DNA of 64,000 bases from Acinetobacter brisouioides (GTDB lineage: Bacteria > Pseudomonadota > Gammaproteobacteria > Pseudomonadales > Moraxellaceae): positions 62,001 to 126,000 of the forward strand of contig NZ_SJNX01000004.1 in NCBI RefSeq assembly GCF_004331075.1, in the 5' to 3' direction. Both the position numbers and the translations under genes were made by a program. Position 1 is the first letter of the stretch; the number at the start of each line of letters is the position of its first letter. Of this stretch, positions 37,928 through 51,085 are shown piece after piece. The notes below the pieces were generated by a model that ran no database searches, was not told the DNA's origin, and saw only the letters and a program-made list of their open reading frames with translations.

Positions 37928-38338
37928 TCAGAAAGATAAATTAACATAAATCATATCTCTGTAAACGCCTGCTGGAGTACGAATAGAGGGCTGTTCTTCC
38001 AGATGAACAGCAATAATATATCGATTTGTACCTGTAGCATTGGCAGTTAATGGCACATTCCACAGATTTTCGACAGGACCTGAGATTGTTAATTTGGTTC
38101 TTAGTTTATACGCTCCATTTGATACGTAACTTGTACCATCAGCACTCCGCAAATTCATACTGCTAAAAAGAATCGAGTAACCACGATCACAATTCACACT
38201 AAATGAAGTTGCAGATTGACTATGATAGTAACTCGCTAGCATCATCTTCGGTTCTGTTACATTACCTACGGAACATGAAGCAGCATATGTTGCACTAATC
38301 GCACTACCGACTAAACATAAAATAAATACTCTCTTCAT
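37928..38338 (-). CDS. Single-domain spore coat U (Csu-like) pilus subunit, probable tip or minor pilin
   Basis: A 136-residue exported protein with signal peptide (MKRVFILCLVGSAISATYA) and a single SCPU-type domain: an early Cys (SCSVGN), a second Cys (VNCDRGY) to pair with it, and the end motif YRDMIYVNLSF that fits the donor-strand/chaperone-binding C terminus. In the Csu system the last gene encodes a two-domain tip adhesin of over 300 residues; this one is less than half of that, so either the tip is unusually small or it is a minor subunit. Last gene of the four-gene operon, ten bases after the usher. Confidence 0.75.
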   Translation of the reverse strand: MKRVFILCLVGSAISATYAASCSVGNVTEPKMMLASYYHSQSATSFSVNCDRGYSILFSSMNLRSADGTSYVSNGAYKLRTKLTISGPVENLWNVPLTANATGTNRYIIAVHLEEQPSIRTPAGVYRDMIYVNLSF

Positions 38339-38348
38339 TCGGCCTCTC

Positions 38349-40646
38349 CTACTTGCAAGTAAGCTCTATCGCTTTTGCTGGATTATGATCTGCAACTTGT
38401 GCAGGGACATTTAATTCACTGGTACAAAATGCATCCTCCGCTTGTTGTGCTTTTAACTGGTATTTATGACCTGGTAATAACCCATATAAATACAATTGAC
38501 CCTCAGCATCTGTTGGATAAATTTCATCTTTATTATTATCTAAATAAACTTCAGTTGCTCTCGGGAAAATCTCGCCTTTCGCATTTAATAATTTAACAAC
38601 GACCTGTTGAGTTTGATAAATTGGAAAATCAAAGAAATAACCTCGCTGATTAAGAGCGATTAACTTTTTACTTGATGTTTCTATTTTGCTTTCAATTGGA
38701 ATCTGATCTTGATTAAACGACAAATCATATGTGATATACGGCAATATATTATGAACAAAGAAATAACCATTTTGTTTAGTTTTACCAACAGGTACCAATG
38801 AACGATAAACTTCAATATCTTTATAATCCGAAACTTTAACAAGAGCAAAGGCATCATCAATTGATTTAGTGAAATTAAATTGATTATCTAACCAAACCAA
38901 TGCTCCCTTATAATCCACTTGGGTGTCATAATAATCTGGGTTTTGAGTATGTAAAACCCGCAGATCGCCATATGAAGTTTTTAATATTCCAGAAGCATTG
39001 TAGCCTAACTGCCCATTAGAGCGATTCATCCCCACAGAATAACCAAAGCCATTCTGCCCTGTAATAGATTGAGCAAAGGTCGCACGAGTATTACCATCCA
39101 CAGATTGATCAATATAAACTGATTTATTTTTATCAAAACTGAATGTTAATGAGATATTTGCACCATCATCAGGATTATTACCAAAATCTTTAAAATAAGA
39201 CACACCAAGATAAAGCTGTGATGTCAATCTTTTTGTAATTCCGACATTTAACATTTTTGTATTTGGCAATGCCCGGGTTGAATCTGGATAATAACGACGA
39301 TCAATATAGTTAAAATTTATATTATCTAAGAATGGAATGTTATAAATACTAAGATAAGCTAAATTATCAAATTTAGGAATAATCGTATCGGGTGTATACC
39401 CCAATGACTGAAACTTTTGTGAGGAGTAACGACTCGACACTCCGAAAGAAAAATAATTAAAATTTCGACTGACTGATGCCCCTAATGCATATCCATTTTC
39501 TCCATGCCCATGACTTCCCATAGCAGAAAAATCAAATAATGCATATTTAGGAGCCGCCTGCGTCCACATTAAACCAAGTGTCTGTATATCTGAACTATAA
39601 GCAGTAGTAAATCCTAAAGATGTCTTATCTGTCACACCCCGTCTAAAATATGTGCTTGCAAAAAATTCTCGGTAATCAGAACTATTTATATCGTAGTTAT
39701 ATCGTATTTTACCGAAAGAAATATTATATTCATTCAGTCCTGCTTGTAATAATCGATTATTAATCAGAATTGGAAAATTCTGTACACTTCGATTGCCTAA
39801 TACATCTTGCACCACAATCTGAGCATTACCTGACTGTTGAATGGTTGCACCAGTTTGTAGAACATAATCACCTGCAGTGACATTTTGTCGATAAATATTA
39901 ATTCCGTTAATATATAAATCGATGGTTGAAGGAACTACCGCACTTCCTCTTAACACTGGCGCATTCCAATAAACCAGATCAGACCGTTCAGTATAGTTAG
40001 TTCCAAAGCTAATCCCACCAAAACGAAATGAACTAGCCAAAGGATTAAAGACTGTCGTGCTATCCCCCACTATAAGCTTAGTATAACGATCAGGAAAATC
40101 CATGCTAAATTCCGTATTCAATCGAACAACTGAAGCTTCCCCACTATTCACCTGATCTCGATAAATCACAGAGTTTTTAAACATCCAATAATCTTTAAAA
40201 ACCCCCAATTCATAAAGATTATTGAACTCATGTGAACCTTTAGCCTTATCAAAATAAAAATCATAGTTTAAAAAAGCACCCAAGTTTGCTTTATTGGGTA
40301 AAGGTACTCGATTTTTATCTACATATTCTAAAAAATAGTCTGGTGGCACTGTGATTTTCATGGCTTGCATCGCTACATCCAATTCAGATCGAATAGGAGA
40401 TGTTGTCACCAGACAATATTGATTCTGATTTATATTTTTTTTAAATAAATCTACTTTCAATCTAAGCCGACTCAGCACATTGCATTCAACGTAAAATTGA
40501 TCCGCTTCTTGAAGTACAAGTATTTCTGTATTTTTATCAATCCCATTTAGCCAGATATCCGCTAAAATCGGCTCTGTGCTTGTTGTTCCTGCATGAACAA
40601 ATGAACATATAAATACCCCATTCATCACCATAATTATTTTCTTCAT
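38349..40646 (-). CDS. Outer-membrane usher of an archaic chaperone-usher pilus
   Basis: A 765-residue usher that threads pilins through the outer membrane. Signal peptide, N-terminal domain with a Cys pair (YVECN, QYCLV), then a long beta-barrel with plug region (LRGSAVVPSTIDLYINGINIY, TGDYVLQTGATIQQSGNAQIVVQDVLGN) and C-terminal domain with LDNNKDEIYPTDAEGQLYLYGLLPG and a Cys pair. It is somewhat shorter than FimD-type ushers, as is common in archaic (Csu-like) systems. The gene is AT-rich compared with the core genes around it. It lies three bases after the chaperone gene. Confidence 0.9.
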   Translation of the reverse strand: MKKIIMVMNGVFICSFVHAGTTSTEPILADIWLNGIDKNTEILVLQEADQFYVECNVLSRLRLKVDLFKKNINQNQYCLVTTSPIRSELDVAMQAMKITVPPDYFLEYVDKNRVPLPNKANLGAFLNYDFYFDKAKGSHEFNNLYELGVFKDYWMFKNSVIYRDQVNSGEASVVRLNTEFSMDFPDRYTKLIVGDSTTVFNPLASSFRFGGISFGTNYTERSDLVYWNAPVLRGSAVVPSTIDLYINGINIYRQNVTAGDYVLQTGATIQQSGNAQIVVQDVLGNRSVQNFPILINNRLLQAGLNEYNISFGKIRYNYDINSSDYREFFASTYFRRGVTDKTSLGFTTAYSSDIQTLGLMWTQAAPKYALFDFSAMGSHGHGENGYALGASVSRNFNYFSFGVSSRYSSQKFQSLGYTPDTIIPKFDNLAYLSIYNIPFLDNINFNYIDRRYYPDSTRALPNTKMLNVGITKRLTSQLYLGVSYFKDFGNNPDDGANISLTFSFDKNKSVYIDQSVDGNTRATFAQSITGQNGFGYSVGMNRSNGQLGYNASGILKTSYGDLRVLHTQNPDYYDTQVDYKGALVWLDNQFNFTKSIDDAFALVKVSDYKDIEVYRSLVPVGKTKQNGYFFVHNILPYITYDLSFNQDQIPIESKIETSSKKLIALNQRGYFFDFPIYQTQQVVVKLLNAKGEIFPRATEVYLDNNKDEIYPTDAEGQLYLYGLLPGHKYQLKAQQAEDAFCTSELNVPAQVADHNPAKAIELTCK

Positions 40647-40649
40647 AGC

Positions 40650-41354
40650 CTATTCCTTAAGCTGTAGTTCTAATGGTTTTTCACTTTTATCTGTTTTTAT
40701 TAGAACTTTATAACTATTAATATCTTTAGAAGATTTTATCTGACCAAATTTAAAATTATTTTCCTGTTTTGTTAACAAATATTTCCTATCATAGTTCACA
40801 CCAATTTCTTTATTTTTTTGATCCAATATTTTGAGTTCTGTAATTTGCACATGAGATTCTGCATTATTTTTAATATTTACTAGCAAATTATTATTTTCAA
40901 ATCTTGGTATGGCTTTTAAATCTATTGCTTTTTGTTGTCCCACAAAAAGTGGAATCGAAAGACTCATCATGAATTGAACTGTATTTGCTTTTAAGGCAGG
41001 TGGCACTTCCTTAAAAAAAATACGCCAGGTCCCTTCTTTTTCTAGGCTTGGTAATTGTCTAAAGCCAACCCGTATAACTTGCTCTGAGTTTGGTTTTATT
41101 ACAAAATTTTTCGGGTTAATAATGATATTTGTATCTGGCTCCAGCACATCCTCTCCTTTTTCGTTTTGTGACCATTTCATTGCAGATGCTTCAAATATTT
41201 TTTTCTCCCCCCCTTCCGTCAAGGAAAGTGTGACCACAGTACTCCTTTGCTGTTTATTTGAAATATAGAGTTGTGTCGGCGTTACACTAAAGTCAGCCCA
41301 AAGCTTTTCTACACTCAAGAAAAACATGAATAAAATCCATAATATTTTTTTCAT
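40650..41354 (-). CDS. Periplasmic pilus chaperone (Csu-like)
   Basis: A 234-residue chaperone. After the signal peptide (ILFMFFLSVEKLWA) the first immunoglobulin-like domain starts FSVTPTQLYISNKQQRSTVVTLS and carries the basic and hydrophobic pattern that binds pilins (VIRVGFRQLP). The second domain is shorter and Lys/Asn-rich. Family assignment rests on this and on its place between pilin and usher genes. Low-GC codon use like the usher. Confidence 0.88.
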   Translation of the reverse strand: MKKILWILFMFFLSVEKLWADFSVTPTQLYISNKQQRSTVVTLSLTEGGEKKIFEASAMKWSQNEKGEDVLEPDTNIIINPKNFVIKPNSEQVIRVGFRQLPSLEKEGTWRIFFKEVPPALKANTVQFMMSLSIPLFVGQQKAIDLKAIPRFENNNLLVNIKNNAESHVQITELKILDQKNKEIGVNYDRKYLLTKQENNFKFGQIKSSKDINSYKVLIKTDKSEKPLELQLKE

Positions 41355-41467
41355 TTCAAACCCATCCCTTTGATAAGAAATATTTTTCTTCTATAAAAAC
41401 TGATCTATTTATTTATAAAAAAGGCCCTACCAAACCGTATTCAGTAGAGCCATCAGTGAATGAAACA

Positions 41468-41989
41468 TTAGAAGTAGACATTAATCGTATAAAGATCGCT
41501 ATACGTATCTGCTTTAACATTACCGATCGTACCTGTTAGCACTTTTACATCGTATTGATTCATTGTACTTAATGCCATAGGTTCGCCAGTTTTTGCTTCG
41601 CCAAGATTAATACTGGGTCCACCACTACGTGTAGTAGTAACTGTTGTAGGAATAGTTGTCGTATTAGCTCCAGTGCCTTTTAGGAAACTTGCATTAGGAC
41701 CTAAACCAGCATGATTGGTTGTATTCACCAATAAATTATAGTCTGCATTCGCACCCACCCAAAATGAGCCTGTGCCAGAAGCTGTGCTAGAACCTCCTGA
41801 AGCACTTACTGTGATTTTGTCGTCAGCTCTGAGTACGCATTTTTTTGCAACAGTTAATTCAATTGGAATTGAATCTTTACAAGACGATGTACCAGTGCTT
41901 GTATCACATTCTTGATTACCAGCATGAGCAACTCCTGTAAAAGCAGTCAATGCAGCGGCGGATAATAATGTTTTCATCATTATATTCAT
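41468..41989 (-). CDS. Major pilin, spore coat U / Csu type
   Basis: A 173-residue exported subunit with signal peptide (MKTLLSAAALTAFTGVAHA). The mature protein has Cys in QECD, SCKD and KKCVLRAD, a Gly/Ser/Thr-rich middle (SASGGSSTASGTGSFWVG, TTTIPTTVTTTRSGG) and ends in SDLYTINVYF, the alternating hydrophobic C-terminal strand that chaperones hold. It is the first gene of the operon, 113 bases before the chaperone, a gap in which a stem could reduce read-through so that the major subunit is made in excess. Confidence 0.85.
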   Translation of the reverse strand: MNIMMKTLLSAAALTAFTGVAHAGNQECDTSTGTSSCKDSIPIELTVAKKCVLRADDKITVSASGGSSTASGTGSFWVGANADYNLLVNTTNHAGLGPNASFLKGTGANTTTIPTTVTTTRSGGPSINLGEAKTGEPMALSTMNQYDVKVLTGTIGNVKADTYSDLYTINVYF

Positions 41990-42405
41990 AACCCATCTCC
42001 CTTATTTTATTTATTCGCAATTATAAAATTTCAAATCTCTTATAAAATTTAGAGCTAGAGTTTTATAAGTGCTGGGTAAAAGCTTATATTCTTTTTTTCA
42101 AATCATAAAAAAAATGGTAAAATTCATGTTCCAACATCGGATATATACTGATTTATTATAATTCCTTGTTTATTTTACTTATTTAAATATAAGCCAAACA
42201 AATACCAAAATGATTAATATATTATTTTTTCAAATATAAAAAATATAGATTCTTATCCTTGCTTTTTTAAATAGAAAAATCACATATATACAGTATTCTT
42301 AAATTTTCTATAAGAAATACATTTCAACACATAAATTAAAGTAAAATCACATAAAGTCCATATTTTTCATAAAAAATCATATTTTTTCAAAAAAATGAGA
42401 CTTAT

Positions 42406-42560
42406 TTCACATTTTTAACTGTGCTTAGATACTGAATTCCCGTAAATATGAAGCAATCTACTGTGCTATCAAGCCTGAACAGCAGAATACGAAGTTAGGC
42501 AAAGCTCTCCTGCTCCTATGGTAGGCAATAAAAAACCCTAACTCAAAGTTAGGGTTTTTT
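42406..42560 (+). ncRNA. Candidate small RNA with its own promoter and terminator
   Basis: On the plus strand TTCACA (42406-42411), a 16-base spacer and GATACT (42428-42433) could drive a transcript of about 120 bases that ends at the terminator 42530-42560. Within it, GCCTgAAC pairs with GTTAGGC and, alternatively, AGCAG pairs with CTGCT. There is no ORF with a ribosome site. The terminator is also needed by ilvC, so its presence alone is weak evidence. Confidence 0.32.
42530..42560. terminator. Bidirectional terminator after ilvC
   Basis: AAAAAACCCTAACT and AGTTAGGGTTTTTT arms on a CAA loop, symmetric A and T runs. It ends the ilvI-ilvH-ilvC transcript on the minus strand. Confidence 0.9.
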
Positions 42561-42580
42561 ACATTTGACGGAGTTAAACC

Positions 42581-44107
<1,527 letters not shown>

Positions 44108-44111
<4 letters not shown>

Positions 44112-45835
44112 TTTGTACGCTCCCCTTTATGTAACCACATGTCCTTCATAGACTGACCAGCGATCTGCATTGGGTAAACATGTTCAGAACGGTCAACCAT
44201 CACGTTAATAAACACACATTTATCATTAATCGCCATCGCTTCTTCAAGTTTGGCTTCAAGCTCATCAGCATGGTTAATTTGAATACCAACATGCCCATAA
44301 GCTTCCATTAACTTGGTAAAGTCTGGCAATGATTCAACATATGAACTTGAGTGACGACCTTCATAGTTCATGTCTTGCCATTGTTTTACCATACCAAGAG
44401 CACGGTTGTTCAAACATAGAATCTTAACATTCAAGCCATATTGCTTACAGGTTGAAAGTTCTTGAATACACATCTGAATCGAAGCTTCACCCGTAATACA
44501 CACCACTTGCTGCTCAGGTTTTGCCAGTTTCGCTGCCATAGCGTATGGCAAACCCACACCCATGGTACCCAAACCACCTGAGTTGATCCATTGACGTGGC
44601 TGATCATACTTATAATAAAGCGCAGCAAACATCTGGTGCTGACCAACGTCAGAGGTAATAATCGCCTCACCGTTAGTAACTTTATATAAAGTTTCAACCA
44701 CTTGCTGTGGCTTCATACCGCCATCAACCGCAGGAGCATATTTCAGCCCATGAACTTGACGCCATTCATTGATCTGGTTCCACCACTGAGCTAAAGCTTC
44801 TGGGTTTGGCTTAGAAATATTGAGCTGTTTCAACTGACTCAACATTTCCTGTAACACAGGTTCAACCGCACCCACAATTGGAATGTGCGCTGAAATAGTT
44901 TTAGAAATGGTTGCAGGGTCAATATCAATATGCACAACTTTGGCATTTGGACAGAATTTTGCAGGATTATTGGTAACACGGTCATCAAAACGTGCGCCTA
45001 CCGCAAAAATCACATCGGCATTGTGCATCGCCATGTTGGCTTCATAGCAACCATGCATCCCCAACATCCCCACAAATTGTGGATCAGTTCCTGGGAAACC
45101 ACCCAAGCCCATGAGTGTATTGGTGACTGGGTAATTCAGCAAATGTGCAAGTTCAGTCAATAACTCTGCGGCATTACCTTGTACAACCCCACCACCACTA
45201 TAAATGATTGGGCGTTTTGCCAAGAGCAGCTCTTCAACTGCCTTACGAATTTGCCCAGAATGCCCACGGTAAGGTGGCTGATAAGAGCGCATCTTCACTT
45301 TTTCAGGGTATTCGTAAGCAAATTTTTCTGCTGGATTGGTTGCATCTTTTGGAATATCAACCACAACAGGTCCAGGACGACCACTTGCAGCAATATAAAA
45401 TGCTTTTTTAATAATGCCAGGAATTTCGCTTGCATGGCGGACCTGGAAGCTGTGTTTCACAATTGGACGTGACACACCCACCATATCTGTTTCCTGGAAA
45501 GCATCTTCACCAATAAGGTGGGAAGAAACTTGTCCAGACAGAATCACCATAGGAATCGAATCCATATAGGCTGTCGCGATTGGTGTAACAGTATTGGTTG
45601 CACCAGGACCTGAAGTAACAAGTACGACCCCAGTTTTGCCTGTGACACGCGAATAAGCATCTGCCATATGCCCAGCCGCCTGTTCATGGCGTACTAGGTA
45701 ATGCTCAATTTTATCTTGTTTAAATAGCGCATCATAGATGTGCAAAACTGCGCCACCAGGATATCCAAAAACGTGTTCAACACCTTCGTCCGCAAGTGCA
45801 CGAACGAGCATTTCACCACCAGATAGAAGTTCCAA
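44108..45835 (-). CDS. ilvI: Acetolactate synthase large subunit
   Basis: Thiamine-diphosphate enzyme that condenses two pyruvates, or pyruvate with 2-oxobutyrate. The 575 residues show the catalytic Glu region [26 protein letters not shown], and the ThDP/Mg site [29 protein letters not shown]. The start is a TTG at 45835 ([11 protein letters not shown]) with AGGGTGA seven bases before it. A leader of nearly 280 bases with a branched-chain-rich peptide lies upstream, so transcription is probably attenuated by leucine, valine and isoleucine supply. Confidence 0.96.
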
Positions 45836-45863
45836 CGTGATTCACCCTAAATATCTTTTTTCT

Positions 45864-45884
45864 ATGTAATGGGAGACATTACAT
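45864..45884 (-). promoter_or_regulatory. Hairpin just upstream of the ilvI ribosome site
   Basis: ATGTAATG and CATTACAT form a perfect 8-base-pair stem. On the minus strand it is followed by AGAAAAAAG, not U, so it is not a classical terminator for ilvI. It ends 12 bases before the ribosome site and may be the last switch element of the leader. Confidence 0.5.
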
Positions 45885-45913
45885 ATGTGTTTAATTCATA
45901 CAAAACTGTACTC

Positions 45914-45994
45914 TTATAGCACAAATTTCACGCCTAGGCGCTGCAATAGGATAAAAATCAGATGCAACAGCGATATAAGCTGTAAATACTGCAT
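45914..45994 (-). CDS. Putative ilv leader peptide (26 residues)
   Basis: ATG at 45994, TAA ending at 45914. The peptide starts MQYLQLISLL and ends GVKFVL; by my count 14 of 26 residues are Leu, Ile or Val, including Leu-Leu and Ile-Phe-Ile-Leu-Leu runs. This is what a leader that senses charged branched-chain tRNAs should look like. The ribosome site is poor (AAAG right before the ATG), which is the main weakness. It precedes ilvI by 78 bases. The gene order ilvI-ilvH-ilvC downstream supports an attenuator role. Confidence 0.6.
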   Translation of the reverse strand: MQYLQLISLLHLIFILLQRLGVKFVL

Positions 45995-46320
45995 CTTTAA
46001 GGTAAAAATATGTTGGGATAAACATATCTTTAATTCAACATATAGCTCGGCTAGAGGATATATGCCTATTGCACAATTCGTTTACTTATCCGAAGGGTGA
46101 TCAGATAAATAAGTTTAGCATTTTTGTTGTTTCATTCCCGATTGTCAAGACTTCTATGTGTTTTTTCACAAATTGCTTAATGCCACAGACATACTCACCG
46201 TTTATCTGACGATAAAAAATCTGAAGTTAATCCTGATTTGACCCTAGAAATTCATTTTTTCAGCAAAAAAACACGCTAAAATTTAAAACGTGTGACTATT
46301 TAAAATCAACAAGGGTTTCT

Positions 46321-46698
46321 ATGAAAACGCTAAAACAAATAACGATCGCCAGTATGATTGGATTGAGCTTCATGGGGTTAAGTCAGATCAGTTTCGCTCA
46401 GCAAGATTACTATAAATGGGTTGATGCTCACGGTTCGACTCATTACACCACAACCCCCCCACCCAAAGCCAAAGGTGTAAAAACTCGCGGTAAAATTCAA
46501 ACGCATGGTTGGGCAACCACACCAACAACTAATAATACCAATGCACCCTCACAAGGTAATAACAATAATGCACCCCAGAAAAACACGTCACAACCTGCAA
46601 CCAATCATGCTCCATCGGCTCAAAATCAACCCACAAATCAACAATCATATCTAAATAATCAAGAAAATTTACCTGCGAGTGTTCCTAAAGCACAATAA
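46321..46698 (+). CDS. DUF4124 domain exported protein
   Basis: A 125-residue protein with signal peptide (MIGLSFMGLSQISFA) and a DUF4124 core DYYKWVDAHGSTHYTTTPPPKAKG. The rest is a low-complexity tail rich in Asn, Gln, Pro and Thr, probably disordered. Function unknown; DUF4124 proteins are common small periplasmic proteins in Acinetobacter and Pseudomonas. AAGGG precedes ATG 46321. It is followed by leuS after 133 bases, likely with a separate promoter. Confidence 0.85.
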   Translation: MKTLKQITIASMIGLSFMGLSQISFAQQDYYKWVDAHGSTHYTTTPPPKAKGVKTRGKIQTHGWATTPTTNNTNAPSQGNNNNAPQKNTSQPATNHAPSAQNQPTNQQSYLNNQENLPASVPKAQ

Positions 46699-46755
46699 TT
46701 CATAAATTTGACTGCTGTTTTCTCATATTTATGGATAGACAGACGAGAATTTCTT

Positions 46756-49456
<2,701 letters not shown>

Positions 49457-49473
49457 TTATTTGAGGAATACGC

Positions 49474-50019
49474 ATGCACTTAGTCCCACGTTTAGCATCT
49501 GTCGTTTTAACTCTTGGCCTAAGTGCAAGCTTAGTCGGCTGTGGCTTTCATTTAAAAGGTCTCAGCCCGACCTCAATTCCTGTCGCTTATCCACACATGA
49601 AATATAATAACAATAACCCACCTCAAGGTAATACTTTACAAACTAAGCTTAAAATCTATTTATCAGGATATGGCATTCAATTTGATGATGCCAAAGAAGC
49701 TTATACGCTACACATTCTTGAATATACTTATCATCGTCAAAGACTCAATGGGCGCGTTGCTGAAGTTATTTTGCATTTAAATGTGACCTTCCAGATTGAA
49801 GATGCACAGGGTCGCCCTGTCACGACACCACGAAGCATTAATAGTGTAAAAAGCTATCAATACAATGTCGCGACTGTAAACGTGGATGATAACGAACAAG
49901 ATGCTGTAATTACTGTCTTGATTGATGATGTTGCTCAGCAAATGGCACGTCAGATTGCAACCAATCGCCTTCCACACATTCAACCAGCACCAGCTTCTGC
50001 ACCCACTGTAACGCCCTAA
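49474..50019 (+). CDS. lptE: LPS assembly lipoprotein LptE
   Basis: Outer-membrane lipoprotein that plugs the LptD barrel for lipo(oligo)saccharide delivery. The 181 residues start with a lipobox LVGC (Cys23) and the family start GFHLKGLSP. A conserved Tyr-rich stretch (LEYTYHRQRLNGRVAEVILHLNV) and the DDVAQQMARQIATNRL helix near the C terminus fit LptE. It lies 17 bases after leuS and 12 before holA. Confidence 0.93.
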   Translation: MHLVPRLASVVLTLGLSASLVGCGFHLKGLSPTSIPVAYPHMKYNNNNPPQGNTLQTKLKIYLSGYGIQFDDAKEAYTLHILEYTYHRQRLNGRVAEVILHLNVTFQIEDAQGRPVTTPRSINSVKSYQYNVATVNVDDNEQDAVITVLIDDVAQQMARQIATNRLPHIQPAPASAPTVTP

Positions 50020-50031
50020 TTTAGTGTTGTT

Positions 50032-51018
50032 ATGAAACTCGATTATCTCCAAGCCCTCAAACGCGTGACCGAAGCACAAGGGGCTTGGGTCATGCACGGT
50101 CAAGAACCTCTGCTTGAACAAAATTTGTTAGATGCTCTGCGTCGCCATTGGCAAAGTCAGGAAATTGAACGACAACGTTATGAAATTCAAAGCGTTCAGG
50201 ATTGGAAAAATGTCTTTAATGCCTTAAATAGCTTATCGCTCTTTTCTCAACAACTGGCGATTGAAGCGCATGGCAATATTAAACCAGATGCGGCTAGCTT
50301 AAAGTTGCTCAAAGAATATTTGCAATATAATGAGCAAAACCTGCTTGTCGTGGTCATGCCTAAACAAGATGCTCAAAGTTTAAAATCAAGTTTCTTTCAA
50401 ACCATTGAAGCCAATGGCGTACTGGTTTCCTTACAAGCCAACTATCCACAAGACCGTCAACGGATTTTAGCGACTGAAGCTGAAAAACTGGGAATTACCC
50501 TTAATCAAGACGCTTGGCAATGGTTACTTGAACATCATGAACATAACTTGCTTGCTGCCAAAAACAGTTTAATTCGGGTCAGTGATACCTTCCCTGACTT
50601 GCAACAGATTGGTATTGATCAGCTATATGCATGTTTACAGGATCAATCACGCTATAGCACTTATGATCTCAATGACAGTATGCTACAAGGTGATTTTGCA
50701 CAATCCGTGAAGATTTATCAGTATTTATTGGCAACAGGTGAAGCCATGAGCCTGATTTTATGGTCAATCAGTAAAGAAATGCGTTTACTCATGCAACTGT
50801 ATGAACAGCCACAAAATGCCCTGCAACTCGGCATTTGGAAAACGCGAGTATCTTACTATCAGCAAGCTTTGCGGCGTTTATCACCACAGCGTTTTTTAGG
50901 CTGGTCAAACTTACTTTTACGAATTGATGCGGCAATTAAAGGTATCTCTGAAGAAAATCCAGAGCATTTGTGCTTGCAAGCCGTTGCCGAACTCTGTGGC
51001 AAACCTTTATTTAATTAA
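50032..51018 (+). CDS. holA: DNA polymerase III delta subunit
   Basis: Opens the sliding clamp within the clamp loader. The 328 residues match HolA: the N-terminal GQEPLLEQNLLDALRR stretch in place of a Walker motif, the lid region around VVMPKQDAQSLKSSFFQ, and the C-terminal collar helices (KISEENPEH-like end, LQAVAELCGKPLF). Third gene of leuS-lptE-holA, closed by a terminator shared with fabI. Confidence 0.94.
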   Translation: MKLDYLQALKRVTEAQGAWVMHGQEPLLEQNLLDALRRHWQSQEIERQRYEIQSVQDWKNVFNALNSLSLFSQQLAIEAHGNIKPDAASLKLLKEYLQYNEQNLLVVVMPKQDAQSLKSSFFQTIEANGVLVSLQANYPQDRQRILATEAEKLGITLNQDAWQWLLEHHEHNLLAAKNSLIRVSDTFPDLQQIGIDQLYACLQDQSRYSTYDLNDSMLQGDFAQSVKIYQYLLATGEAMSLILWSISKEMRLLMQLYEQPQNALQLGIWKTRVSYYQQALRRLSPQRFLGWSNLLLRIDAAIKGISEENPEHLCLQAVAELCGKPLFN

Positions 51019-51030
51019 AATAGACCCATA

Positions 51031-51063
51031 AAAAAAATCAGCTCAAGAAGAGCTGATTTTTTT
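51031..51063. terminator. Bidirectional terminator between holA and fabI
   Basis: TCAGCTC and GAGCTGA arms with flanking A and T runs of seven or more on both sides. It serves the convergent genes holA and fabI. Confidence 0.9.
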
Positions 51064-51085
51064 TATGGCCGAAATAATCAGAAAA

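Larger units (their letters stand above)
41990..42580. other. AT-rich intergenic region before the pilin operon
   Basis: A 591-base gap. From 42000 to 42420 it is extremely AT-rich with many A and T tracts, consistent with a promoter region bent or silenced by H-NS-like proteins. From 42440 to 42560 base composition changes and several stems appear (see the ncRNA candidate and terminator). No ORF is convincing here. Confidence 0.5.
45836..46148 (-). promoter_or_regulatory. Structured leader and promoter of ilvIHC (probable attenuator)
   Basis: A consensus -35 TTGACA lies at 46148-46143 with AAAAAT 17 bases on as a weak -10 (46125-46120). The resulting leader of about 275 bases contains paired segments: TGCAATAGG (46073-46065) with CCTATTGCA (45950-45942), ATATGTTG with CAACATAT near 46044-46009, GATGCA plus ACAGC with GCTGTTGCATC around 45995-45961 followed by TGATTTTTAT, and the hairpin 45884-45864. 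The CCTATTGCA arm lies within codons of the leader peptide, so ribosome position can change the pairing. Confidence 0.6.

Noticed and set aside
45179..45472. Plus-strand ORF of 97 residues opposite ilvI
   Set aside because: Antisense to the conserved acetolactate synthase gene with no start signal; a shadow.
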